Below, piece by piece: positions 1-7,829 of a stretch of 40,924 nucleotides of DNA. Source of the stretch: Bacteroidales bacterium (GTDB taxonomy: Bacteria; Bacteroidota; Bacteroidia; Bacteroidales; UBA932). The translations under genes were made by a program, and so were the position numbers. Numbering within the stretch: the first letter of the stretch is position 1; every line of letters begins with the position of its first letter. The notes beneath the pieces were generated by a model. The model saw nothing but the letters and a program-made list of their open reading frames with translations. It was not told the origin of the DNA and did no database searches. The stretch covers positions 1 to 40,924 of the forward strand of contig JAFRQH010000021.1 in NCBI GenBank assembly GCA_017428725.1, written 5' to 3'.

Positions 1-491
1 TCCTTATCAAAGTCATCCAGCGTAATGTCCGGGTTGAATTTCTTCATATGAGCACGGAGTGTTCCCCACTTCTTGACCGTATTCAGCGCCCACTTATGAT
101 TCAACTTACCATCAAGGATGAAAGCATCGAAATAGTGGAAGAAATTGACAGGGCCATACTTCTCTGGTGTGTCCGACTCTTTTGCTGCACGACCGACCAC
201 TTCTGCAAGCTGCCTCTTGATCTGTTCCTTGGATAACTTGGCGTTATTCGCTTCAAGGGTGTCGAACCTGGACGAAATAGCTGCGATCCTGGAATTGATG
301 GTATTGAAAGGCACTTTGCGGGCATTGCTCGCGCCATGCTTCACTTTCATCTTTTCGTCATCCCACTTTTCAGGGCTGATGCTATACCCGATGCTGGAGC
401 AGAACCTGCTCCCGTTCAGATAGATGGAAGTGTAGATCGGATGGTCGCCTTTCTTGTCCGCTCTCGTGAAGAGATAGAAGGTTACAGCCAT
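1..491 (-). CDS. Tyrosine site-specific recombinase (integrase), N-terminal part, cut by window edge
   Basis: The reading frame is open from ATG at 491 to the window edge (163 codons, no stop). The protein begins MAVTFYLFTRADKKGDHPIY and continues with an arm-type DNA-binding region (about residues 1-85, with 'SPEKWDDEKMKVK'). A SAM-like core-binding region follows (about 110-160, 'FFHYFDAFILDGKLNHKWALNTVKKW'). This is the N-terminal half of Bacteroidota phage-type integrases; the catalytic R-H-R-Y domain lies outside the window. The gene starts 150 nt past the 3' end of tRNA-Leu and reads away from it, the usual layout of an element integrated in a tRNA gene. Base composition is visibly more AT-rich than the chromosomal genes to the right, consistent with transfer. 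Confidence 0.85.
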   Translation of the reverse strand, partial: MAVTFYLFTRADKKGDHPIYTSIYLNGSRFCSSIGYSISPEKWDDEKMKVKHGASNARKVPFNTINSRIAAISSRFDTLEANNAKLSKEQIKRQLAEVVGRAAKESDTPEKYGPVNFFHYFDAFILDGKLNHKWALNTVKKWGTLRAHMKKFNPDITLDDFDK

Positions 492-530
492 AGCTTGTAA
501 ATTTTTCTTACAAGACAAAAATACAAGCTA
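491..530. repeat. Nested inverted repeats CTTGTAA at the integrase start
   Basis: TAGCTTGTA (491-499) is the exact reverse complement of TACAAGCTA (522-530). Inside this pair, CTTGTAA (494-500) pairs with TTACAAG (508-514). The repeats straddle the integrase -7 box and start codon, so they could be an operator or recombinase arm sites. Their function is inferred. Confidence 0.5.
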
Positions 531-546
531 TTTTCCGAAATAGCAA
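516..546 (-). promoter_or_regulatory. Putative integrase promoter
   Basis: On the minus strand TATTTTTG (516-523) fits the Bacteroidota -7 box TAnnTTTG. A TTG (544-546) lies 20 nt further upstream. The start codon is 24 nt downstream of the box. Confidence 0.5.
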
Positions 547-557
547 GCACCAACTAA

Positions 558-597
558 AAAAGTCTAACAACAGCAACTAGCTAATTGTTAGACTTTT
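558..597 (-). terminator. Hairpin between integrase and tRNA-Leu, probable terminator
   Basis: A perfect 13-bp inverted repeat (558-570 and 585-597) with a 14-nt loop is followed on the minus strand by a run of six T. It sits 45 nt past the tRNA-Leu 3' end and would stop tRNA transcription before the integrase. The stem is AT-rich, so it may be weak or may instead be a recombinase site. Confidence 0.5.
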
Positions 598-641
598 CCA
601 ATCTTAAGAAATGCTTGAAAAACCTCAAAAACATCTCTAGG

Positions 642-726
642 TGCCCCAAGCGGGAATCGAACCCGCACGGCTTTAAAGGCCACTGGATTTTGAGTCCAGC
701 GCGTCTACCAATTCCGCCATCAGGGC
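642..726 (-). tRNA. tRNA-Leu (anticodon CAA)
   Basis: On the minus strand the acceptor stem GCCCTGA/TTGGGGC, the D-loop GGTAGACG, the anticodon arm CTGGA-CTCAAAA-TCCAG, a long variable arm and the T arm GCGGGTTCGATTCCCGC are all visible. The discriminator base is A. The terminal CCA is not encoded (CCT follows). Length is 85 nt, class II as expected for Leu. Its 3' end faces the integrase and is the likely attachment site. Confidence 0.95.
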
Positions 727-738
727 TGGTAGGGATTG

Positions 739-769
739 CAAAGGTATTCAATTTTCATCATTTATCAAA
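739..769 (-). promoter_or_regulatory. tRNA-Leu promoter
   Basis: On the minus strand TTTG (766-769), then 19 nt, then TACCTTTG (739-746) is an exact match to the Bacteroidota -33/-7 arrangement. The tRNA 5' end is 12 nt downstream. It overlaps the divergent upstream region of aroB. Confidence 0.75.
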
Positions 770-777
770 TTTTTGCG

Positions 778-785
778 TATCTTCG
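778..785 (+). promoter_or_regulatory. Possible aroB -7 box
   Basis: TATCTTCG differs by one base from TAnnTTTG and ends 8 nt before the aroB ATG. No convincing -33 element is seen. If real, the aroB mRNA would have almost no leader. Confidence 0.35.
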
Positions 786-793
786 TCTTCCGT

Positions 794-1750
794 ATGGACA
801 AGAAGAAGAGCATCTATGTCGTCTACGACCGCAACGTCGAGGCGTTCGCGCTGAAACTCGCCGAAGGGCGCCCCGCACTGGGCATCACTGCCGACGAGGA
901 CCACAAGACGATGGACACCGTGCTGGAGATCTGCCGCTGGCTGCTCGCGCAGGGCGCTGGGCGCGACGCGCTGGTCTGGGCCGTGGGCGGCGGCATCACC
1001 ACGGACATGGCCGGGTTCGCCGCCAGCATCTACAAGCGCGGCGTGCGCTACGCCAACTACCCCACCACCCTGCTCAGCCAGGTGGATGCCGGCGTGGGCG
1101 GCAAGACCGGCGTCAACCTGGACGGCTACAAGAACATGCTCGGGGTGACGAAGTTCCCCATCTATACCCGCATCCTGCCGGAGGTCTTGCAGACCCTGCC
1201 GGCGCGCGAGCTGCGCTCCGGCGCCGCCGAGATGCTCAAGACCTTCATCATCGAGGACAAGGGCGGTCACTATGAGAAGGCCGTCAAGGTCCTCTCCGAG
1301 GAGCGGATCGACTTCGGCGCCCTGGCCCCGCTGATCGAGGCAGCCGCCGCCGTCAAGCGCAAGATCGTGGAGCAGGACCCTTACGAGGAGAACCTCCGGC
1401 GCTGCCTGAACCTGGGCCACACCTACGCCCACGCCATCGAGTGGTACCAGCACACGCACGGGCAGGCCGACCCGCTGACTCACGGCGAGGCCGTGGCGGT
1501 GGGGATCGTGCAGGCCGCGCTGCTCTCCGAGCGGCTGGGCGTCTGCAAGCCGGGGCTGGCGGACAAAATCCGCGCGGACCTGCAGGCCTGCGGGCTGCCC
1601 ACGGACCTCCCCTGCCCGGAGTCCGAACTCGAGGACGCCCTCTGGAAAGACAAGAAAGCCGAGAAAGGCATCATCCACTTTGTCCTGATCAAAAAGATCG
1701 GCAAGGTGATAATCAAAGACCTGGATGATTTGCACCAGCCTGCAGAATAG
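794..1750 (+). CDS. aroB: 3-dehydroquinate synthase
   Basis: Converts DAHP to 3-dehydroquinate, the second step of the shikimate pathway; a cytoplasmic enzyme that uses NAD and a divalent metal. The diagnostic region 'GGGITTDMAGFAASIYKRG' followed by 'NYPTTLLSQVDAGVGGKTGVN' is present. Probable metal ligands lie in 'ELRSGAAEMLK' (Glu), 'LNLGHTYAHAIE' (His) and 'THGEAVAVG' (His). At 318 aa it is a little shorter than usual (about 350), mostly at the N-terminus. ATG at 794 was chosen over an in-frame TTG at 773 that would add seven residues. The 3' end overlaps the aroD-aroA fusion by 26 nt, so the two are translated from one mRNA. Confidence 0.95.
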   Translation: MDKKKSIYVVYDRNVEAFALKLAEGRPALGITADEDHKTMDTVLEICRWLLAQGAGRDALVWAVGGGITTDMAGFAASIYKRGVRYANYPTTLLSQVDAGVGGKTGVNLDGYKNMLGVTKFPIYTRILPEVLQTLPARELRSGAAEMLKTFIIEDKGGHYEKAVKVLSEERIDFGALAPLIEAAAAVKRKIVEQDPYEENLRRCLNLGHTYAHAIEWYQHTHGQADPLTHGEAVAVGIVQAALLSERLGVCKPGLADKIRADLQACGLPTDLPCPESELEDALWKDKKAEKGIIHFVLIKKIGKVIIKDLDDLHQPAE

Positions 1751-3704
1751 GACCTTCGAGCAGATTCTCGAGATCCTCGAAGACCCCGCGGTCGAGATGG
1801 CGGAGATCCGCCTCGACCGCTGTCCGCTCACGGACGAACAGATCGAAGAACTCTTCAGCGAGTCGGACACGCCCCTGATCGCCACCTGCCGCATCGCAGA
1901 GTCTCCCTCCGAAGAGGTGGCCGAGCGGCGCCTGCGCCTCGCCATCGAGGCCGGCGCCCGCTTTGCAGACCTGGAGATCGAGGCGCCTGCCCCGGTGAGC
2001 AAGCGCTTCCAGCACCTCTGCCGCAAGCAGGGCACGGAGATCATCCGCTCGTACCACGATTTCGAGGGGACGCCGGACATCGAGATCCTGCAGCGCGTGC
2101 TCGCCCGCTGTTTCCGCTACGGCGCCGACATCGCCAAGATCGTGACCACCTGCCACGACGCGGAGGACGCCGCCCGCATCGAATCGCTCTACACCATCGT
2201 CCTGGAGGAGGTCGACTCGCTCCAGGGACGGCTCGTCGCCTTCGGGATGGGCGACGCCGGCCGGCAGACGCGCCTGGAGTGCCTGCGGCGCGGCGCACCG
2301 TTCACCTACGCCGCCCCCAATGCCGCCGAGGCCACGGCCCCGGGCCAGTGGACCACGGCCGAGATAAACGCCGCCGTCTACGGCGACCGTGCGCCCTACC
2401 GCACCGAGGGCCGCAAGATGCCCGCATCCAAGAGCTTCGCCCAGCGGGCCATCCTCGCCGCCGCGCTCGCGCAGGGGACCTCGCACCTGTCCGGGTACAG
2501 CCCCTGCGGCGACTCCGAGGCGGCGCTGCGCGTGGCAGAGGCGCTCGGCGCCACCGTCCGCAAGGACGGCGACACGCTCGCCATCACCGGCATCGGCGCG
2601 CACTGCGGCCAGTTGCCGCTGGAGCGCCTGGACACCGGCGAGTCCGGCCTGCTCACGCGCCTGTGCATCCCGGTCCTTGCGGCCGTAGGAAGCGGCCGCC
2701 TCACCGTGGAGGGCCACGGCACCCTGCTGCGCCGTCCGCTCGAAGGCGCCGCCGACATCATGGCCGCCTACGGCGTGCTGCTGTCCAACGCCGCGGAGCG
2801 CGAAGGCCGCGATGTCTATATCCCCGCCAGCGTCAAGGGCCACCTCATCCCCGGCAATGCCGACATCCCCGGCCGGGGCGGATCCCAGCTGATCTCGGGC
2901 CTGCTGATGGCCTTGCCGCTCTGCGACAAGGACTCCCTGCTACACGTCAGCGACCCCCGGAGCATCCCCTATATGTACATCACCCTGGACGTGCTGCGGC
3001 ATTTCGGCGTCCTGACGCGCAGCGAGATGGAGGGCGACACCGACCTGCTCGAAGCCGAAGACTGGTCCGCCTGTACCGGCATCACCTTCCGGATCCGCGG
3101 CCGCCAGCACTACCGCTCCGCCGACTTCGCCATTGAGGGCGACTGGAGCGCCGCCGCCAACTTCCTCGTGGCGGGCGCCGTCTTCGGCGCGGCCGAGCTC
3201 ACCGGGATGGACACCAAATCCCTGCAGGCCGACCTGACCATCATCGACATCCTCGTGGAAGCCGGAGCCGTGGTCTCCCAGCTCGAAGAGGGCACGGTCT
3301 GTGTCCGAAAGGCCCCGCTGGAGGCCTTCCACCAGGACCTCAACCACGCCCCGGACCTCTTCCCCATCGTGGCCGTGCTCGCCGCCTTTTGCGCCGGCGA
3401 GAGCCGCATCGGCGGCGTCGGCCGGCTGGCCGGCAAGGAGTCCAACCGGGCGGAAGCCATCCTGCAGATGCTCCTGCAGATGGGCGTGGAGGCGCGCATC
3501 GAGGGCGACGACCTCGTCGTCTTCGGCGAGTCGCTCAGCGCACGCCTGCTCAACGGGCGGCTGCTGAAGGGCGGAGAGTACACCTCCCGCCACGACCACC
3601 GGATGGTGATGGCCCTCAAGGTCGCCTCCCTGGGCGCAAAAAGCCCCATCGTCATCGACGATGAGGCTTGCGTGGGGAAATCCTTCCCCGGGTTCTGGCT
3701 TTAG
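1725..3704 (+). CDS. aroD-aroA: Fused 3-dehydroquinate dehydratase (type I) / EPSP synthase
   Basis: A 659-aa bifunctional shikimate enzyme. Residues 1 to about 220 are a type I dehydroquinase: His in 'SYHDFEG' (about 111) and the Schiff-base Lys in 'DIAKIVTTCH' (about 138) are present. Residues from about 230 to 659 are EPSP synthase: 'MPASKSFAQRA' (Lys about 236, phosphate site), 'GRGGSQLISGLLMALPL', 'IEGDWSAAANFL', the catalytic Asp region 'LNHAPDLFPIVAVLAAF', and the C-terminal 'HDHRMVMALKVA' and 'GKSFPGFW'. It would catalyse steps 3 and 6. Shikimate dehydrogenase and shikimate kinase, steps 4 and 5, are not in this window. ATG at 1725 lies inside the end of aroB. The stop is 3 nt from the convergent rplQ stop. 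Reading frame and motifs are intact through the junction, so the fusion looks real. Confidence 0.93.
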   Translation: MICTSLQNRTFEQILEILEDPAVEMAEIRLDRCPLTDEQIEELFSESDTPLIATCRIAESPSEEVAERRLRLAIEAGARFADLEIEAPAPVSKRFQHLCRKQGTEIIRSYHDFEGTPDIEILQRVLARCFRYGADIAKIVTTCHDAEDAARIESLYTIVLEEVDSLQGRLVAFGMGDAGRQTRLECLRRGAPFTYAAPNAAEATAPGQWTTAEINAAVYGDRAPYRTEGRKMPASKSFAQRAILAAALAQGTSHLSGYSPCGDSEAALRVAEALGATVRKDGDTLAITGIGAHCGQLPLERLDTGESGLLTRLCIPVLAAVGSGRLTVEGHGTLLRRPLEGAADIMAAYGVLLSNAAEREGRDVYIPASVKGHLIPGNADIPGRGGSQLISGLLMALPLCDKDSLLHVSDPRSIPYMYITLDVLRHFGVLTRSEMEGDTDLLEAEDWSACTGITFRIRGRQHYRSADFAIEGDWSAAANFLVAGAVFGAAELTGMDTKSLQADLTIIDILVEAGAVVSQLEEGTVCVRKAPLEAFHQDLNHAPDLFPIVAVLAAFCAGESRIGGVGRLAGKESNRAEAILQMLLQMGVEARIEGDDLVVFGESLSARLLNGRLLKGGEYTSRHDHRMVMALKVASLGAKSPIVIDDEACVGKSFPGFWL

Positions 3705-3707
3705 TAC

Positions 3708-4193
3708 TTATTCAGCCTTCGTTTCCTCGGCCGGAACTTCAGCCTTAGGAGCCTCCGGGGCAGCCTCGGCCTTCTTGGCGCGGCTGCGGCGGGTGTTCTT
3801 CTTGGCAGCCTTGGGGGCGGCGGCGAGGGCGGCCTCGTTGAAGTCCACCAGTTCGATCAGCGCCATCTCAGCGGCGTCGCCCTGCCGGAAACCAGTGTGG
3901 AGCACGCGGGTGTATCCGCCCGGACGGTCGGCGACCTTCGGGGCGATGGTGCGGAACAGCTCGGTGACGGCGTTCTTGTCCTTGAGGTAGCTGAACACGA
4001 CGCGGCGGTTGTGGGTCGTGTCCTCCTTGGACTTGGTGATCAGCGGCTCGACATAGCTCTTCAGCGCCTTGGCCTTGGCCACGGTGGTGTTGATGCGCTT
4101 GTGCGCGATCAGGGAAGAAGCCATATTGGCGAGCATCGCCTTGCGGTGACCGCTCTGACGTCCAAGATGATTGATAGCCTTATTGTGTCTCAT
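3708..4193 (-). CDS. rplQ: 50S ribosomal protein L17
   Basis: Large-subunit protein at the end of the alpha operon. The conserved start '[29 protein letters not shown]' and '[17 protein letters not shown]' identify it. At 161 aa it is longer than the bacterial core (about 120). The extra C-terminal 40 residues are Ala/Lys/Glu-rich ('[18 protein letters not shown]') and probably disordered. It follows rpoA by 3 nt and ends 3 nt from the aroD-aroA stop, with no terminator hairpin between. Confidence 0.97.
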   Translation of the reverse strand: MRHNKAINHLGRQSGHRKAMLANMASSLIAHKRINTTVAKAKALKSYVEPLITKSKEDTTHNRRVVFSYLKDKNAVTELFRTIAPKVADRPGGYTRVLHTGFRQGDAAEMALIELVDFNEAALAAAPKAAKKNTRRSRAKKAEAAPEAPKAEVPAEETKAE

Positions 4194-4196
4194 CTC

Positions 4197-5210
4197 TTAA
4201 ACTACGTTGTTCTTTTTCTTGGGTTCGATATTATACTTGGTGACGTCCATTCCGAACGAGAGCTTCATCTTCTCGACGAGCAGATCGATCTCGTTGAGGG
4301 ACTTGCGGCCGAAATTGCGGAATTTCATCAGCTCGGGACGGCTGTAGGACACGAGGTCGGCGAAGGTGTCGATCTCGGCGGCCTTGAGGCAGTTGAATGC
4401 GCGCACGGACAGCCCCACGTCGGAGAGCTTGGTGAGCAGGAGGTGACGCATGTGCAGCGACTCCTCGTCGAGCTCCTTGCTCTCGGTCTCCACGGTGTTC
4501 TCCAGGGACATCTTCTTGTCGTCGGTGAAGAGCTTGAAGTGGTAGATCAGGATGTTGGCGGCACCGTGAAGGGCGGCGTTCGGGGAAATGGAGCCGTCCG
4601 TCACGATCTCAAGGTTGAGCTTCTCGTAGTCCGTCTTCTGCTCGACGCGGTAGTTCTCCACGCTCCAGTTGACCTTGCGGATCGGCGTGTAGATCGCGTC
4701 CACGGGGATCGTGCCGATCGGCGTGTTCTCGTCGCGGAGTTCCTCGGCGGGCACGAAACCGCGGCCCTTGGTGATGGTGAGCGTGATCTCCAGCTTGACC
4801 GAAGGCTCAAGCGAGCAGATGTGCAATTCCGGATTCAACACCATAAAGGAAGACAATCCTTTGGAGATATCTTCTGCCGTGAATTCCTGCTTGCCGCTGA
4901 TGACGATGTTGGCCGTCTCAGTGTCCACAGTCTCGACCATGCGGCGGAAACGCACCTGCTTGAGGTTCAGGATGATGTCCTGCATCCCCTCGCGAACGCC
5001 GGGGATGGTCTGGAACTCCTGGTCCACGCCGGAGACCTTGATCTGACTGATAGCAAAGCCCTCCAAAGAGGCCAGCAAGATGCGGCGAAGAGCATTGCCG
5101 ATCGTCTGGCCGTAGCCCGGCTCAAGAGGCCGGAATTCGAAACGGCCGACGGTGTCGGTGCTTTCGAGCATAATCACCTTGTCAGGTTTTTGAAATGCTA
5201 AGATTGCCAT
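4197..5210 (-). CDS. rpoA: DNA-directed RNA polymerase subunit alpha
   Basis: Scaffold subunit of RNA polymerase. The N-terminal dimerisation domain contains '[29 protein letters not shown]'. The C-terminal DNA- and activator-binding domain contains '[21 protein letters not shown]' with the Arg equivalent to E. coli R265, and '[13 protein letters not shown]'. At 337 aa it is full length. It lies in the usual alpha-operon position between rpsD and rplQ. Confidence 0.98.
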   Translation of the reverse strand: MAILAFQKPDKVIMLESTDTVGRFEFRPLEPGYGQTIGNALRRILLASLEGFAISQIKVSGVDQEFQTIPGVREGMQDIILNLKQVRFRRMVETVDTETANIVISGKQEFTAEDISKGLSSFMVLNPELHICSLEPSVKLEITLTITKGRGFVPAEELRDENTPIGTIPVDAIYTPIRKVNWSVENYRVEQKTDYEKLNLEIVTDGSISPNAALHGAANILIYHFKLFTDDKKMSLENTVETESKELDEESLHMRHLLLTKLSDVGLSVRAFNCLKAAEIDTFADLVSYSRPELMKFRNFGRKSLNEIDLLVEKMKLSFGMDVTKYNIEPKKKNNVV

Positions 5211-5229
5211 ATTGTTACGGTGTTAAATT

Positions 5230-5832
5230 TTATTTGGAGTAGAGGTCGACGATGAGCTGCTCGTTGATGTTCTCGGGGATCTCCTCACGGGTCGGGACAT
5301 TAAGATACTTGCCGCTGAGGGTCTTGGTATCGAAGTCCAGCCAGGAGTACTTGGTGACGGAAGCCACGCTGTTCTGGATCACCTCCAGGCTCTTGGAGCG
5401 CTCACGGACGGCCACGGTGTCACCGGCCTTCACGGTGGTGGAAGGGATGCTGCACACATTGCCGTTGAGGGTGATGTGGTGGTGGGAGACCAGCTGGCGG
5501 GCAGCAGCGCGCGTCGGGGCGATGCCCATGCGGTACACGATGTTGTCCAGGCGGGACTCGAGCAGGAGGATGAGGTTCTCACCCTTCTGGCCGGCCATGC
5601 GGGAGGCCTTGTCGTAGGTGTTGTGGAACTGACGCTCGAGCACACCGTACATATACTTGACCTTCTGCTTCTCCTTCAGCTGGGTAGCGTACTCCTTGGA
5701 CTTCTTGCGCTTGGCGGCGAGGCCGTGCATTCCCGGAGGATAGTTACGCTTCTCGAAATATTTGTCGGAACCGAAAATCGGCTCGCCGAACTTACGGGCG
5801 ATCTTGGTGCTGGGACCTGTATATCTTGCCAT
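5230..5832 (-). CDS. rpsD: 30S ribosomal protein S4
   Basis: Primary 16S rRNA-binding protein with an S4 RNA-binding domain: '[34 protein letters not shown]'. 200 aa, normal length. The N-terminal region has no CxxC pair, so it is the zinc-free form. Alpha-operon position, 19 nt before rpoA. In other bacteria S4 represses this operon; I see no clear target structure here. Confidence 0.98.
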   Translation of the reverse strand: MARYTGPSTKIARKFGEPIFGSDKYFEKRNYPPGMHGLAAKRKKSKEYATQLKEKQKVKYMYGVLERQFHNTYDKASRMAGQKGENLILLLESRLDNIVYRMGIAPTRAAARQLVSHHHITLNGNVCSIPSTTVKAGDTVAVRERSKSLEVIQNSVASVTKYSWLDFDTKTLSGKYLNVPTREEIPENINEQLIVDLYSK

Positions 5833-5854
5833 AGTAATCTTGCTTTAACTGAAA

Positions 5855-6241
5855 TTAAACTTTACGACGGCCTTTAGGACGGCACCCGTTGTGCGGCATC
5901 GGGGTGACGTCGACGATCTCGGTCACGATGATACCGGCGTTGTTGATGGTGCGGATGGCGGACTCACGGCCGGAACCCGGACCCTTGACATAGCACTTGA
6001 CCCTGCGCAGGCCGGCGTCGAAGGCCGTCTTGGCGGCGTCCTCGGCAGCCATCTGGGCAGCGTAAGGCGTGTTCTTCTTGGAGCCGCGGAAACCGCACTT
6101 GCCTGCGGAACCCCAGCTGATCACCTGACCCTGGGCGTTGGTCAGAGACACGATGACGTTGTTGAAGGTCGATGAAATATGGGCTTCGCCATAAGCTTCA
6201 ACCTTGACAACCCTCTTGGATGTTGTAGTTTTCTTTGCCAT
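5855..6241 (-). CDS. rpsK: 30S ribosomal protein S11
   Basis: Small-subunit platform protein near the mRNA exit (E site). 128 aa. Family signatures '[26 protein letters not shown]' and the C-terminal '[17 protein letters not shown]', which includes the Asn-Gly pair known to form isoaspartate in E. coli S11. It lies between rpsM (13 nt) and rpsD (22 nt). Confidence 0.98.
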   Translation of the reverse strand: MAKKTTTSKRVVKVEAYGEAHISSTFNNVIVSLTNAQGQVISWGSAGKCGFRGSKKNTPYAAQMAAEDAAKTAFDAGLRRVKCYVKGPGSGRESAIRTINNAGIIVTEIVDVTPMPHNGCRPKGRRKV

Positions 6242-6254
6242 AATTCATCTGGTT

Positions 6255-6632
6255 TTACTTGGTCGCCTTCTTCTTGTTGGCAACGGTCTTCTTGCGGCCC
6301 TTGCGGGTACGGGCGTTGTTCTTGGTGCTCTGGCCACGGACGGGGAGTCCGAGACGATGACGGATACCGCGATAGCAGCCGATATCCATCAGGCGCTTGA
6401 TGTCCATCTGGACGGAGGAACGGAGTTCGCCCTCGATCTTGTACTCCTCGTTGATCTCGGTACGGATCTTGGCGATCTGGTCGTCATTCCAGTCTCCCAC
6501 CTTGATGGCGGGATCGATCCCGCACTTCTCGAGGATCTTCTTCGCAGAAGAGCGGCCGATACCGAAGATATAGGTCAGGCCGATCTCTCCCTGTTTGTTG
6601 TTCGGTAAATCTACACCGGCGATTCTTGCCAT
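6255..6632 (-). CDS. rpsM: 30S ribosomal protein S13
   Basis: Small-subunit head protein that contacts 23S rRNA and the P-site tRNA. Signatures: '[26 protein letters not shown]', '[15 protein letters not shown]' and the basic tail '[17 protein letters not shown]'. 125 aa. First gene of the alpha group, 32 nt after rpmJ. Confidence 0.98.
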   Translation of the reverse strand: MARIAGVDLPNNKQGEIGLTYIFGIGRSSAKKILEKCGIDPAIKVGDWNDDQIAKIRTEINEEYKIEGELRSSVQMDIKRLMDIGCYRGIRHRLGLPVRGQSTKNNARTRKGRKKTVANKKKATK

Positions 6633-6664
6633 AATTATACTTTACTTTATTAGTTACTGATTGA

Positions 6665-6781
6665 TTATCCTTGGCGCATCTTGAACTTGGGGTTCTTCTT
6701 GCAGATGACGTACAGACGGCCTTTGCGTCTGACGATCTTGCAATCCTCGCTGCGCTTCTTGATGGATGTCTTGACTTTCAT
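6665..6781 (-). CDS. rpmJ: 50S ribosomal protein L36
   Basis: A 38-aa ORF read directly from the sequence: [20 protein letters not shown], then [18 protein letters not shown]. It fits L36 in length and in its place between infA and rpsM. The zinc ribbon of canonical L36 (Cys11, Cys14, Cys27, His32) is broken: Cys14 and Cys27 remain, but positions 11 and 32-33 are Ser and Lys-Phe. The protein probably does not bind zinc. Confidence 0.95.
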   Translation of the reverse strand: MKVKTSIKKRSEDCKIVRRKGRLYVICKKNPKFKMRQG

Positions 6782-6793
6782 ATCGATGAGTTT

Positions 6794-7012
6794 TTATTTG
6801 TATCTGAAAGATATTCTGCCTTTGGTTAAATCGTACGGTGAAATCTCAACTCTAACTTTGTCGCCAAGAAGAATATGGATAAAGTTCATACGCATCTTGC
6901 CCGAAATGTTGCAGAGCAGGACGTGACCGTTCTCAAGCTCGACTTTGAACATCGCGTTCGGAAGGGTCTCGATAACCTTTCCATCTTGTTCTATTGCTAC
7001 TTGTTTTGACAT
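6794..7012 (-). CDS. infA: Translation initiation factor IF-1
   Basis: 72-aa OB-fold factor that occupies the 30S A site during initiation. Signatures: '[21 protein letters not shown]'-type strand (here '[20 protein letters not shown]'), '[20 protein letters not shown]' and '[12 protein letters not shown]'. It lies 13 nt after map and 12 nt before rpmJ, the common spc/alpha junction order. Confidence 0.97.
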   Translation of the reverse strand: MSKQVAIEQDGKVIETLPNAMFKVELENGHVLLCNISGKMRMNFIHILLGDKVRVEISPYDLTKGRISFRYK

Positions 7013-7025
7013 TAAAAATTACACT

Positions 7026-7805
7026 TTAAAATTTAATCGTGCCATCTTTCTCGATAAAATCGAAGGTTGAGAGCTGCTCGGCCCGGCCTTTCCGGACAAC
7101 AATCGTAAGCTCGTAGTGCGCCGAGTTCTTGTGGTCGGCGGTGTGCACGGCCCATCCGTTTCTGTCCAGATAGACCGCCTTGCCGCCGGCGTTGATCATC
7201 GGCTCGATACACAGGACCATTCCGTCCACCAGGTGGGTGCCACGGCCCGGACGCCCGTAGTTGGGCACGCCCGGATTCTCGTGCATCTCCCGGCCGATTC
7301 CGTGTCCCTCAAGTTCGCGGACGACGGAAAAACCGAAATGCTCAGCGTACGATTGCACCGCGTATCCGATATCTCCGATCCGCGCACCCGCGACAGCCGC
7401 CGCTATGCCCCGGTAGAGCGATTCCTTCGTCACGTCCAGGAGCTTACGGGTCTCGGCTGACACCTCCCCGACCGGGAAGGTGTAGCACGAGTCACCGTTG
7501 TAGCCCTTGTAGAGCGTGCCGATGTCGGCGCTCACGATGTCTCCCTCCTTGAGGACGTAGTCGGACGGAAAACCGTGGACCACGACATCGTTGACTGAGG
7601 CACAGATGGCTGCGGGGAAACCCTCGAAACCGAGGAAACTGGGAATGGCACCGTTGTCGCGGATAAAAGTCTCGGCCACCTTATTCAACGTTTTCGTTGT
7701 CACACCAGGGGCGACCGCCTTACCGACTTCTGCCAGCGTCTTCGAGACGATGATGGCGTTCTCGCGCAGCAGTTCAATCTCTTCCTCAGTCTTGGGCTTG
7801 ATCAC
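7026..7805 (-). CDS. map: Methionine aminopeptidase, type I
   Basis: Removes the initiator Met from nascent proteins. 259 aa with no N-terminal extension. The five metal ligands can be placed: Asp in 'SADIGT', Asp in 'NGDSCYTF', His in 'GHGIGREMHENP', Glu in 'CIEPMIN' and Glu in 'AHYELTIVV'. It lies between secY and infA, as in many bacterial ribosomal clusters. Confidence 0.97.
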   Translation of the reverse strand: MIKPKTEEEIELLRENAIIVSKTLAEVGKAVAPGVTTKTLNKVAETFIRDNGAIPSFLGFEGFPAAICASVNDVVVHGFPSDYVLKEGDIVSADIGTLYKGYNGDSCYTFPVGEVSAETRKLLDVTKESLYRGIAAAVAGARIGDIGYAVQSYAEHFGFSVVRELEGHGIGREMHENPGVPNYGRPGRGTHLVDGMVLCIEPMINAGGKAVYLDRNGWAVHTADHKNSAHYELTIVVRKGRAEQLSTFDFIEKDGTIKF

Positions 7806-7829
7806 AACCGTTCAATTAAAATCAAAGAA

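Noticed and set aside
48..423. Short plus-strand open frames in the first 500 nt
   Set aside because: They are antisense to the continuous integrase frame on the minus strand.
758..2080. A 440-codon open frame antisense to aroB and aroD
   Set aside because: Antisense shadow of two well-supported enzymes in GC-rich sequence.
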